The translations under genes were made by a program, and so were the position numbers. Source: Episyrphus balteatus (taxonomy: Eukaryota; Arthropoda; Insecta; Diptera; Syrphidae). From it: a stretch of 64,000 nt of DNA. Positions 48,944 through 60,563 of the stretch are shown here, in pieces. The stretch is taken from NCBI RefSeq assembly GCF_945859705.1, contig NC_079135.1:109518288-109582287 (forward strand). Reading direction: 5' to 3'. The notes under the pieces were generated by a model that did not search any database, was not told the DNA's origin, and saw only the letters and a list, made by a program, of their open reading frames with translations. Position 1 is the stretch's first letter, and the number at the start of each line of letters is the position of its first letter.

Positions 48944-49706
48944 CACCGAAAAAAAAAACCAATATCAATTTAACATTTTTTAAATATCAAATTAACATTT
49001 TTTAAATATCAGCCAAAAATGCTCTATAAAATGTGTTTTATGATATTTAAAATGTTAAAACAACATTTTTATTATCAGGATGATATTTAAATGTCACATT
49101 TTGGAAATTTTTTTTGGATATTTTATTTTCATTTTTTTCATATCAATTTCTCATTCCAAATTATTGCAAAATATTAAATAAAAAATTCTTAATGTTTACT
49201 AATTTAAAGGCGCTTTGTGTTTTTTCGAAGTAAAATGTGTGATTTACTGAGAAAATTTGATCGGCACTAAGATTTTACTTCACATAGTTTGGGAGAAAAT
49301 AACAAAACAATTATATCACCTATAATAGAAAAAATAATATCACCATTATTTTGTAAAGAATATTCAGTAATGTTTTGAAAAAAGAAAGAAAATTCTTAAA
49401 ATAATAAAAATAATAAAAATGAAAAGGAAAGAAATAGGTTTCATTATAATAAACTAAAACGTAAAATCTAGTCAACATTGATATTTTAATTGTCAAAGTG
49501 AAATTTTCACTATCCATTTAAACTTAAAAAAAATGTCAAAATGATATTTTAATTGTCAAAGTGAAATTTTCACTATCCCACCTGAAATTAAAAAATGTCA
49601 AAATGATATGATAAAATATCAAAATTGATATTTTAATTGTTGGACGACTTTTGTCACTGAAAAATGTTAATTTGATAGCTGTTATTATCAAATTTTTTTT
49701 TCGGTG
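48944..49706. mobile_element. 763-bp Tc1/mariner-like non-autonomous element
   Basis: Ends are CACCGAAAAAAAAA and its complement, flanked by TA at 48,942-48,943 and 49,707-49,708, the duplication used by Tc1/mariner elements. Inside the ends, ATCAAATTAACATTTTT-type sequences also face each other. Near the right side an AATTGTCAAAGTGAAATTTT segment is repeated in tandem (about 49,489 and 49,552). No transposase frame is present. Confidence 0.8.
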
Positions 49707-49708
49707 TA

Positions 49709-52700
49709 GTCTTCTTCGAATTTCACGTACACTAGTCCTTTGCCTGTCGCAATGGATATCTTCCTGCTGAAGTGTATACATAACAAATAGTTTTGGTGAG
49801 CATTTTAAAGTCCCGTTTCTTCTCCCTCTTCTTGAAAGAAGAAGTACCTATAGAGCTATAGAGGGAGATACGAGAGAGTGTATAATTTAGCCACAGCAGG
49901 AGTATATTTACAACTCAACTTAAAAACAAAACAACAATAAAAAAAAACCAACTCACAACAAAGTAAAATAATGAAGACGGAAAAGGACTTAAATGCTTTT
50001 GGCATGCAAGGAGCAAAGACAACCATGAGCTTTTTGGTTTTGTTCGTTCTTGTCAGAAGAAAAAAGACGAAAACAAAAAAAAAAAAAAAAGTTAAAATAG
50101 AAAATCCAAGCGGAAAAAGGAAATTCAATTTGAAAATAATAATCCTCTTAAGTTTTATACAAGTTCCTGTATAATATTATACGAGACAGAGAGTTTGGTT
50201 TTTGCTGTGTTGTTTTAAATAAACAACAAGGAGCAACAACTACAAAAAACTGTTTTAGATAGTCTAGAAATAATTGTGGTAGGAAATGTGATGCGTGTAA
50301 TTGTCTAGATATATACTTAATTTTCAACTTGATTCTTTAACTTAATTGTGTGTGAGGATAAACTAGCTAATGTTTGGGTACAAAGATATTTTTTTTTTCT
50401 GGTGTGGAATGGGGTGCCGCAGGAGTGACATTTGACACCTATACTTTTAATTATTTATAAAGTAATGCAATTTAAACACCCAGAGTTATAGTACAGAGAT
50501 CTTTTTATTGCTTGAAGAGGTACCGCAGCAGGGGTGACTTTTGACACCTGTACTTTTAATGTTTTGAAAATTAGTTTCATTTACTTTAACAGTAAAAGGG
50601 TGAGCATTTTTGAAAGGAAGTTCAAATTCAAATCTGAATCTAAGACGTAGGATATGAATGGCAGAAGGGAAACCCACAACGACAATCTGTCAAACTTATG
50701 TCAAACGGGAAGGAAAAGAAGGCTTGTCAGTCAGTAGAAAGTCACGAACATGTTAGACAATGTTTGCAGCCGAGAACCACCTTGGACTGTAAGCGCCATC
50801 TGAATTCTTAATAAAAAAACAAAAGGATATGCCTGCATTATCAAAATTTAGAGAGGAACTCGATAGGAGTCAAGGGATCTAGGGAACAAGCTGACTGGAT
50901 TGGCATTTTAGTTAAGCTCTTTGTGATGACTTGTCCCATGATGAGTTGTCCTATGACAGTTTGTGCTGTGATACATATTATGTTGTTGTGATACGATACA
51001 GAAAGAAAAGAAGTCTCAAAATGAATCAGAAATTGAAAAAAAAAAATGCGAAACATAATCAAGGGACAAAAAAAAGATGCTTGTTTGACTTGCAGCAAAA
51101 AAATTGATAAAAAATTCAATGTACAAAAAAACTTAAACAGTGATGGACATACATACCACCCAGTTATACAAAATGACACAACACAAAACTAATTCCAGCC
51201 ACCAAAGAACAAAAAACAAGAACAGTGGACATGAAAAAAATAAAAAATTGTCATTCTAAATCAGTGATGTATGTATTCTCTTCGGATATGGCAATATTCT
51301 CTCTTGCTAAAAGGATATCACTTGTCATTGCAAATTCCGAAAATACCATCTCACAAAAAAAAAAAAAAGAGGAATAATCAACTAGGTACCTTTTTCTGCT
51401 ACCATGGAAACACAGAATGCAGCAAAAAAAAAAAACGTTTTCAAGTTTGGACACTCTTTCATGTGAAAACATGAGTCTGCTACCAATTTTGTTATATGGA
51501 TTGTATGTATTCTTCCAATCCAATTTTAAAGTCCCAGAAGTCCTATTCCTATTCCATACCTACATTTGCAAGTTTCCACTCTGAATGGTTGTTCTGCTGC
51601 AACAGCAGCTCACAACCAACAAAAAAAAGGCCAATAGGACGTGAGTAAAATAATTCACAAATAACATTCTTCCGCTGTTGTTAAGCTTGAAAACCAGCAG
51701 TCACCAGGAGTAACAAAACAGCATCAACAGCAGCAGCAACAGCCACTAGCTATAGCCCAATCCAAGTGCTTGTCATTCCTTTGTCTTCACAGGCGGTGGT
51801 GATGGCTGTGGCGACCTGTGTTTTACCAACATATATACTGGCGTACGCGGTGGCGGTTCTGCCCTAAGGAAGTTGTCTCCATATCAACTTCTTCACTCCC
51901 AGAAAACACACATCATGACAAAGAGACTCAGGTTGAAAGCCATAAAAGAGGTGGTGATGCACCAAGAGTAATCTCTCACACATCCCCTCGTGCTCTCATC
52001 CAGCTCCATCTCCCATCTTTTCACAGAATGTGGTGGGCCTTATTTATGTTGTCACCAAAGATACCTTCTTACTCGTCTTGTTTTGGTGCAAATTCCATAG
52101 TGAGAAGTCTCCGACTTGTTGGTGAAACGTTAAATATATTTATTCACTCCTTGGCATCCTTTTTGCTGTCCCGTCGTCATCGTCATCGTTATAGTCGCTT
52201 CTGTGCTGTCGGATCTCGGATGTGTGTTCCGTTTTTTTTTTTGTTGTTTTTAATTTGGCGCTATATCGAGATACAATTCCTCATCATCATCATCAGCCAG
52301 CATCACATACATGCTGCTTGGAGCAATTTTGCTCTACAATACCCTTCTTTTCTTTTTTTTTGTCTTCTGTGTGAACATCACAATCCTTGTCCTGAACTGT
52401 GGAATCAGTTCGGCGCGGTTGTTATGTCTTGGCAAAAATTCATATGAAACGAATTCGAATTCTTTTGCTTTTTTTGTTTTCACTTAATGGTCCTTATGCA
52501 CTGTCTTTCTTTCAGTGTCTTTTTTCGTCATGAATACGATTTGGATCTTCTTTTTTTTATTTTTTTGAAATTGCTGTTTTCTGGAGTCTGGAGTCATCGT
52601 TGTCATCGTCATATATCTTCAACACATTCATTTCGAAAGCAGCAGAAGCAGCACATTCTTTCAACACATTGTCAAGGCGTGTGTGCATGCAAAAAAGGAT

Positions 52701-54000
52701 ATAATCAAAATAAGGAAGAAACCAAACCAACTTCAATGGACTACAAAAAAAAAAAAAAAACTCCCCGACAGACAATGACAAAGGAACCAGGTTTGAATTT
52801 AAATTTGTCAACTTCAGCTTTTTGAACAAGAAATGAAGAAAATAATAAAAAAAGGACCAACGACGATGGATGACACGACCGACGAGGTTCTTCTTTCGAG
52901 CTCCAGCTCTTGGCACTCAATTTTAGTTGGTTTTTTTTTTCTTTGATTTTTCTCTATACTTTACTCGTACCTACTCCAACTACGACTTGAACTGGTGCTG
53001 CATTAACTTGTGGAGCTGCTCTTCCTGGCTTTGGTGGTTCCACTTGGCGCATACTAAGGAGTTGTTATATTGCCAGCAGCGGAAAAGGCAATTTTTTTAT
53101 TTTTTATTTTTTTTTGGTTTTATCTTCGTTTCTTTCCTCTGCGGGATCATCATCATCATAACATGCATCACCCTCTTCTCTCTCTCTCTCTCTCTCTTGG
53201 AGCCATGTTGTGAACATTTCCATTTGCAAATCGTCGGAATCCCAAATCGGTTGATGTAAAATATGCTGTTTAAATATGTATGCTTACTGATTGCATCGGT
53301 GAGCAAGGAGCAGCAGCAAGCAGCACCAGCGTAATGTCCATCGCTCCGTTGAAGTTGGAGTAATGCATACCAATGGTTTTTTTTGTGCCTTTTTTTGAAA
53401 TTGTTTTTTGGTTAGTTTATGTTTCTTTCTTCTATGTTTGCCTTTTGTGGTCTTTTTCTTTTTTTGCAGAAGCTTGAAAGGAATCCTAAATATACGTGAT
53501 GGTGGTAGAGTGCGCTGCTTAAGAACTGAATTAATTGCTTAGAGTTTAAAGATTCTAAGTGGTTGCACGCTAATTTTCATATACTATAATATTAAGTAGA
53601 CAAAAAGATAAAAGGACTATTATGGGAACCTGATGGTATGCCATTGTTGAATGTAGAAAAGAATTTTTTTGAATTTATATGAGATGGAATTTCTTGTGTG
53701 TTTGTTTTTTTTTTTTTAGATGGAAGGAATATTGACGATGAAAAAAGATTTAAGTTGTGGGAATATTGCTGCAAAGACTGAAATATTGGAGTTTATTTGA
53801 CACTAGTTTTAACTTGTTTTTTTGTGTAGGCTATAGGTCGTTTTTGATATTTAATTATTTTTCGTCACGAAGAAAGGAATAATAGTTTACACTAGTTTTA
53901 CTTTAAGACCTTATAAATATCCATGATTTTGATTCATTTCATAAAAATTAAATATTATTCGAAGGGAAAGAAATACTGCCTTCAACAAGTTAATACATAT
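49709..54000. other. AT-rich stretch with mixed patches, no gene supported
   Basis: Contains a direct repeat at 50.4-50.56 kb (listed), A-tracts near 50,078, 51,356 and 52,746, and a CT run at 53,176-53,199. A mixed-composition region lies at 51,540-52,940, where the longest open frame of the window (51,818-52,447) begins at GTG, not ATG, and has no recognisable domain. Confidence 0.5.
50413..50565 (+). repeat. Two-copy direct repeat, about 107-bp offset
   Basis: TGCCGCAGGAGTGACATTTG near 50,415 is matched by TACCGCAGCAGGGGTGACTT near 50,521. Both continue as TTTGACACCT(A/G)TACTTTTAAT. Confidence 0.7.
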
Positions 54001-55230
54001 GTATTAGGACCTCAGAATCGATATTTCTTTAATTGGATGGATGATGTTGTATTTTGCTTTCGTTCATTTTCATTTCTAATAAAATAGCAGATAGGAGTAC
54101 AAATTTTGAAAACTTTGGTTTATTTAATTTTGTTGAAAAAAATGTGTTTAGACCCCTAGAAAAGCAAAATTTAATTGTACGATATTTAGTTAATTCAAGT
54201 TTATTTTTCTAAAATTAATACAAAAAATTCGAGATTTTGTGTCTGATACTGTGTCTGCTCCAAGCCAATTTTTTTTATCTTGGGGTCCTAACAAATCAAT
54301 ATCAATGAACTTATAATTTCATACACAGGTGAAAAGGAGAATTCAATATCAAAATTTGGGATAAATTGTATCGAAACAATAACGAAAATTGTCTGCTTGA
54401 GATCCTTTTTTTTTTCAAATGAATGAGTAAGTACCAAATAAATGAGTCAGTACTTTTGAATAAAGAAATAAGAATGAAAAAAGGGAATTTGACTTTTAAA
54501 ATGTTTTAAAATTCGAATGCAAAGGGTTTAGAACTCCAGCTCTAGTCAATACTTTATTGAACTAAATAAAATGAACATCTGAACAAATAAAAAAAAAAAA
54601 AAACTGAATAAAATGTATGGTGGCCCCTCTGGTCCAAATATTTCAATCTTAAATTATTTGCAAATTGATACAACAAGAACTTGTAATTGAAATTTTAAGC
54701 GTTTAAGTCATCAACCTAAATATATTACTATTCAGACCCTTAAACAAAATTTTACATAAAACAAAATGATAAATATTGACATAACATTAATCAAAGCAGA
54801 TTTTCACATCATAAAAATTCTTATCTTGGGACCTCTAGAAATAATTCGAATCAGCTACTCTTAACTTGGCCAAGACTAGGTATACATCCTTAATAAAATG
54901 TGTTTAAATCATGTGAGAGCACTGTAAGTGACCCCATAGATTTATACGTTTTGGGGTCCTAACTACTTTATACACGCATTTAGCTCCATAATTAAATCCA
55001 AAACGAAAACAGATTCAGAAACCTTTCTATTTTTGTGGAGTAAAATAAATACTACAAAAGTATTATTACTGGGGTCCTAATCTAACAAATTTTAATATAG
55101 CATCAAAAAATGGTGGTAAATTAATTAACTTTAGCTTATTGGTAAGATTCCAACTATTCTTTTTAAAGATTGTATGTCGGACGTACAACGATTTCCAATT
55201 TGTTTAATTTTAAATAGGGTCCTAAGATTG
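54001..55230. repeat. GGGGTCCTAA word family
   Basis: Plus-strand GGGTCCTAA occurs at about 54,284, 54,954, 55,072 and 55,217. Related GACC(C/T)CTAGA forms occur near 54,151 and 54,830, and other GGACC or ACCCC words near 54,007, 54,735 and 54,930. The intervening DNA is A/T-rich and lacks other GC-rich words. Confidence 0.55.
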
Positions 55231-57110
55231 AACTCTCCAAGAAGAAGTATCACAAGATATATTTTCTAATCTCAGTCTTAAACCAGAAAGTGAAGACTAA
55301 TTAGCATTTTAAGTCAATTCAATGTCTTGTTTTTTATTGCCCTCATAGATATTAATCTCGTCCAAGACCACCAAAGATCAAATAAGCCTAACCCACTTAT
55401 GGTCATGTTTATTTAATGATATCATAAGTTTAAGCATAAAAATCGAACAAAAAAAAAAAAAAAAACTTTCCCTTATTATAGATTATATTATTTTCAAATC
55501 TATCCAAAAAAAAAACCATGATTCATTCAACCTACACTTAATGCGCATTCATCCAAATAATAAAAAAAATCTTTATTTAACCACCTCCGGGCGCTAGCCC
55601 ACCAATAATCACAGAAAACAAAAAAAAAAAAAAAAATACAAAAACACAAATAACCCATAATATTTATCTGTTTTAATTATAATAATATAAATTCACTGAC
55701 CACCGCGCCGTTGCTGCTGCAAGCAAGCAGCAATCAAATGTAATTTAAATGCCAATTTGTTTTGAATTGTTAATCAAATGATCAAAATGATTTTTTATTT
55801 GTTTTCACATTTATTATTTTTTTTCAATTTTAAATGAATATTTACACACAACAGGGCAAGAAATTATACACAAAAAAAAAAATCTATACAACGTGGTCAT
55901 AATTCAAATTTAATTATTTCACTGTTAAAATAAAAAATCATAAAAAAAAATTAAAATCAAATAAAAATTAAATTAAAAACAAAAAAAAAAAGATAAATAA
56001 ACAAATTGAAACATTCCGCTTCGTTTGATTTATTTATTATATTTAGGTTCGCGTGTTTATACATTTTTTTTTTGTTTTGTTTGGTGTTTGTTTTTCAAGG
56101 CAGGAAGTAGAAATTAATTATTAAATTCATCAAAACTCATAAAACAAATTTCATAATTATATATAAATATATAAAACGAGTAGGTATGTAAAGATGGATT
56201 GATGATAAATGCCCCTTAGGGGATTTATTTGTAAAATGATAAATAACCAAAATAAATTAGTTTTGCAGCTAATTAACGCAACTAATTACACAAAACCACG
56301 AGACATGAATTATGCAAATCGTTAAGAGTTTTCAAAAATTGACGAGAGGCAAAAAAATAAAAAAAAACTCATTTTCCTTTTTCCGCCATTTTTGTTGTTA
56401 ATAGCAGTGGCGGGCGGGCGCCCCATTTCAAGCCTCACTAAAACCGTCAATCATATTTTTCATTTTTTTTTTTTTTTTTTTTTTTTTTTCTTAAATAAAT
56501 GTGATGATTGAATTTAAATGAGGAAATCTGCTTCAAATAATTGTGAGCTAGTTGTTGCTGCCGTATGCCGCGGTGCCGCCAAAAACGTGGTTGTTTTACC
56601 CTCTGGCGTAGAGCCAATTGATTGTTCCTGGTTTTATTATTATTATTATTTTTTTTTTTTTCATTTTGCCTATTCTTTTCCAAAATGGTAGAGGGGAATC
56701 ACGTGGAGTGAAAATATATAAAATACTTTTATTATGGTGCTGCTGCGTTTTAGAACTTCCTTCCGCTTCGATGTCTGTTTTTTCATAAGAAGGAAGACAC
56801 AAAATTAAAGACGACAAGACACAAAGAGACGAGGGCCCTGGGGGCGGTTTCTCATTCGCGTTTCTTCTTTATTCACTCCGCGAGCAACTTCCTTTTAGTC
56901 GTTGTAATAAATAGATTTCCTTCTTTTTTTTTTTGTTTTCTTTGAAAATCAACTTCTTCCAAAAGAACGGAGATAGCGTCGTTTTTTTGACAGAGGGCGT
57001 ATTTCGTGTGATATTTGTATAGAGGGCGCTAATTTACAAAGGCATTGTACTAAAATTTGTTTGTATCTTGCTTTCTTATTATGTCTTTGTATATTCTCTA
57101 GTCAATATCA
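55231..57110. other. Very A/T-rich stretch with long homopolymers
   Basis: Includes A-tracts near 55,448 and 55,621 and a T27 run at 56,463-56,489. A less AT-rich patch at 56,540-56,600 contains CGCGGTGCCGCC. No gene is supported. Confidence 0.6.
57021..57030 (+). promoter_or_regulatory. CTCF-like core AGAGGGCGCT, with a second partial core 30 bp upstream
   Basis: The core matches AGRGGGCRSY perfectly, preceded by an unmatched left arm. A second AGAGGGCG word in the same orientation lies at 56,992. Both sit just before the K-box minisatellite. Confidence 0.3.
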
Positions 57111-57735
57111 CAAATTCATCTGGCCAATATCACAAGTTACGTACTACTACCGATATATACCACAGAATGCTTAAAAGTAGTTAAAATACGTAGTATCACA
57201 GCCTGTAATAATTATGTACTAAGTATCACAGACTAGATAAATGACAGATTGCTGTGATAAATTATAGTTTGCTATGATTTCTGATATAGTATCCTAGATT
57301 GCTATAGTATTATCACAAACTGCTGTGATATTATCGCAGATTGCTGTGATAGTATCATAGATTGCTGTGATATTTTCTCAGATTGCTGTGATGGTATCAC
57401 TGAGTGCTGTAATTGTTTTAAAGAATGCCGTGAAATTATCACAGATAATTATGATATTATCACAGTTTGCTGTAATATTATCATAGGTTGCTGTGCTAGT
57501 ATCCAAGTTTGCTTTGATACTATCAAAGATTGCTGTGATAGTAGATATCACCGATTGCTGTGAAGTTATCAAAGATTGCTGTGATATTGGCCCACTTTTC
57601 ATTTCATTTTCTCAAGAAAATGATATAGATCTCAAGAAAATTAACTGAAAAGTGAGATAAGAGCTTAAGCTCATTTTTATTGAATACGCCCCATTATCAC
57701 AGATTACTGTGATAGTATCACAGATTGCGGTGATT
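57110..57735. repeat. Palindromic TATCACAG-ATTG-CTGTGATA minisatellite
   Basis: A diverged unit of about 21-23 bp centred on (A)GATTGCTGTGATA recurs across the block. CTGTGATA occurs at 57,252, 57,323, 57,344, 57,365, 57,533, 57,579 and 57,707. TATCACAG occurs at 57,194, 57,224, 57,437, 57,458, 57,695 and 57,716. About 90 bases of unrelated sequence (57,600-57,690) interrupt it. The unit is itself palindromic, so either strand could fold into serial hairpins. Open frames on the minus strand here only reflect the repeat. Confidence 0.85.
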
Positions 57736-58903
57736 CGTATCCTGTTTTTATCACGAGTTCTTCTACTATGATTTATGTTTCTAATAAACAAGGCTCTTAT
57801 CAATTCCAAAGAAAACAAACTCCATACCTGATCAAACCTTCGAGTGTTAGAGTTTGTGGGTAAACGGGCAACCATTTATAATATCAATATACTATGTATA
57901 GAACAAAAAAAAAAAAAGTAAACGATTTTTCTGTGTTCTGAATTTTGATTGATGTGTACAGCTCCTGGTGCTGTTTATGATGGTGTAACTACACTCTCGA
58001 CTTAAAAGGAGCAAAGAGAATCGATTTGGCGATAAAGAAGAAAATCGGAAATATATGAAAGAAATAAAAATATAAAAAGAAAGTCAACATACCTCCCCCC
58101 CCCCCCCCCACAAAATGTTGAATATGATGGGTAGTCAGTCTATCAAATATTCATGAGCAATGAATGTAATTTTATTGGTTTTTTTGTTGAAACAAGGCAT
58201 AAAGAAGAATAATAACAAAAAAAAAAATAAAAATAATAATAAGCAAGTAGCAGCCGTTTCGATTCCCTAAAGTGGGAGAAGTAAAGAGAGGATAAAAAGT
58301 AAAGTAGCTGTAGAAGCCCTCCAGAAATTTTTATAAGAGTGCCACTGTATGGTTATTTTTTTATCCTCGCATTCGAAAAACCAACCTTCATTCCAACTTC
58401 TTCATCACAATTCCTTTCGTTTCTCTGTTTTTTTTTTCGTGATATTTTTTGAGTTTATTAAGTCGTTAACTGTTTTTTTATGAGTTATGTAATCTGTTAT
58501 ACAGATGAAACGTGGTTAACAATCATTTGCTATATGAAGGTAAAATAAATAAATTAAAATTTTATGACTTTTTTGTGTTATTTTTTTTTAAAGGTCTGTC
58601 GTAAAAATAAAACAAGAAAAAAAAAAAACTTTAACAAAATCGGACAATATAGTCGTATCTATATGTTGTAAAGGTTTTACGGCTGATTTTTGTTTTACGA
58701 CTTTTGAATTGCAACAGGAAAATGTGGCGTTAAAGGTTTTATTTTTTAAGCGGTGAGGTCTTTGAGATTGTTAAGAGGGAATAACATGCAACAACAAAGG
58801 TTAAAAGTCGAAGGGATTTTATGAATTTTTTTATGTCATTGACTTTTTTTATCTTTACGCTTATTACTTAGTGTAACATTTTTAAATGCTCCTTGCATTT
58901 CAG
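57736..58903. other. AT-rich stretch with a C15 tract
   Basis: A C homopolymer occupies 58,095-58,109, striking in this AT-rich DNA. Several A-tracts also occur. No gene is supported. Confidence 0.6.
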
Positions 58904-59318
58904 AGAATGGACTAGAATAGACAAGAATAGAGTAGAATAGACTAAAATAGACGAAAGAAGACCAAAGTAGACTAAAGTTGACAAAAATAGACTTTAATAG
59001 ATTAAAATAGACCAGAATAGATTTGAATAGACTACAATAGACTAGAGTATATTAGAAAACACTAGAACAGAGTGGACTTGAAAAGACTAGAATAGAGTAA
59101 AATAGAGTAAAGTAGACTAAAATAGACTATAAGAGACTTAAATAGACTAAAATAGACCAAAATAGACTTAAATAGATTAAAATAGGCTAGAATAGATTTG
59201 AATAGACTAAAATAGACAAGAATAAATTAGAACAGCCTAGAACAGACTAGACTAGAATAGATAAGAATGGACTAGAATAGACTAAAATAGGTAAGAATAG
59301 ACTAGAATAGAAAAGAAC
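58904..59318 (+). repeat. 10-bp minisatellite, AGAATAGACT-type unit
   Basis: Units close to (A/C)TA(G/A)AATAGA run continuously for about 415 bp, giving roughly 40 copies, with substitutions such as AAAATAGACT, AGTAGACT and AGAACAGACT. All copies are in one direction. Confidence 0.9.
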
Positions 59319-60525
59319 TGGCAAGGACTTCCCTTTCAAACCTTTGAACTTTCCTAAACAAAGTTACTCCCAGGAAATAACATGATATCATCAACAACAA
59401 ATTTTACTACATTTCATTCAACACTAATCCTTTTAATACTCCTAAAACACCCCAATAAGTAATCAAAGGTCCCAAGAATGTAATAAAATATACTGTAATC
59501 AGTGTTTGAAATCCGATTGAGCCTTTCAAAGAAGGCTTAAAAATAGAATGTGATTTGATTTAATAATTTATTATGTCAAAACAAATTTCAAGAAGCCCAA
59601 TAAAAAACTTCAATAGGTATGCTTTCAAAGAAGGAAAAACCTATCATATGTATCGCATTATATCAAATCTATACATATTATATGAATTAGCCGACCAGAT
59701 AAAAGCCTATTCCATAATAAAATAATCAAACACATAAACAACAACATAAACAAATAAAAATCCATTTACGAATTAATTTACCACAAAACAAATTACAATT
59801 TATTAAATTGTTATTTGCGTTATCAGATCGGAAAAAAAAACAAGCAAATATATATTAATGAACACTACAACTACAAAAAAAAAACTAATAAAAAAATTAA
59901 AAGATAGAAATAAAAAATAATCACAGCAATCAGTTGTAATAAATTAATCAAAACCGCTTAACCTATGTTGTTTGTGAGCTGTCTCGTCGCTTGTTATAGG
60001 TTAGTAGTTTGACATTTGCCGCGTGAGTTATAATTTGTATTATTTTATATATTTTTTGTTTTAATGTTTTACCGCCTCCATACAAACACTGAACTTGATG
60101 AAGGCGATTCGATGATAAATGGGGGTTAGGGTGGCCCCCCAAAGGCGGCAGCGGCAAAACAACAATCATTATACTACATCACCCGCAATTTATAGCTATA
60201 ACTTAAAATATTTCCATGTTAATAAATTAGCAGCGTGCTATAAACTTAATAAATAATTTGTGTGCTGTGGTCACTACTGTTTTATTAATGTCTGTTTCGA
60301 TTATATAAATGCACATTTATAAACTATGACAGATAGAAAAACTTGGTTTACCACACCGCATCGCACTGTGTTAAATGTACTATGGGATAAAATGTTAGTT
60401 AAGTTGGACAAAATTGGCTTTGAAAACCACGCATTTTTAGATTTTTACTTCGTTAAAGCTTCTAAAAGACTTCTTTTAGTATCAGCAGGAAAATATTAAC
60501 AACTTATAGGTTATAGCATCTATTC

Positions 60526-60563
<38 letters not shown>

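Noticed and set aside
51818..52447. Longest open frame (209 codons, plus strand)
   Set aside because: Starts at GTG, has no domain I recognise, and its composition follows CT-rich and ATC-rich low-complexity DNA. No splice or start context supports it.
57240..57590. CRISPR-like regularly spaced repeats
   Set aside because: The units are short, diverged, palindromic and contiguous, with no unique spacers, in a eukaryotic context. This is a minisatellite.
57378..57875. Two minus-strand open frames rich in Thr/Ile/Asp repeats
   Set aside because: They are translations of the TATCACAG minisatellite and not genes.
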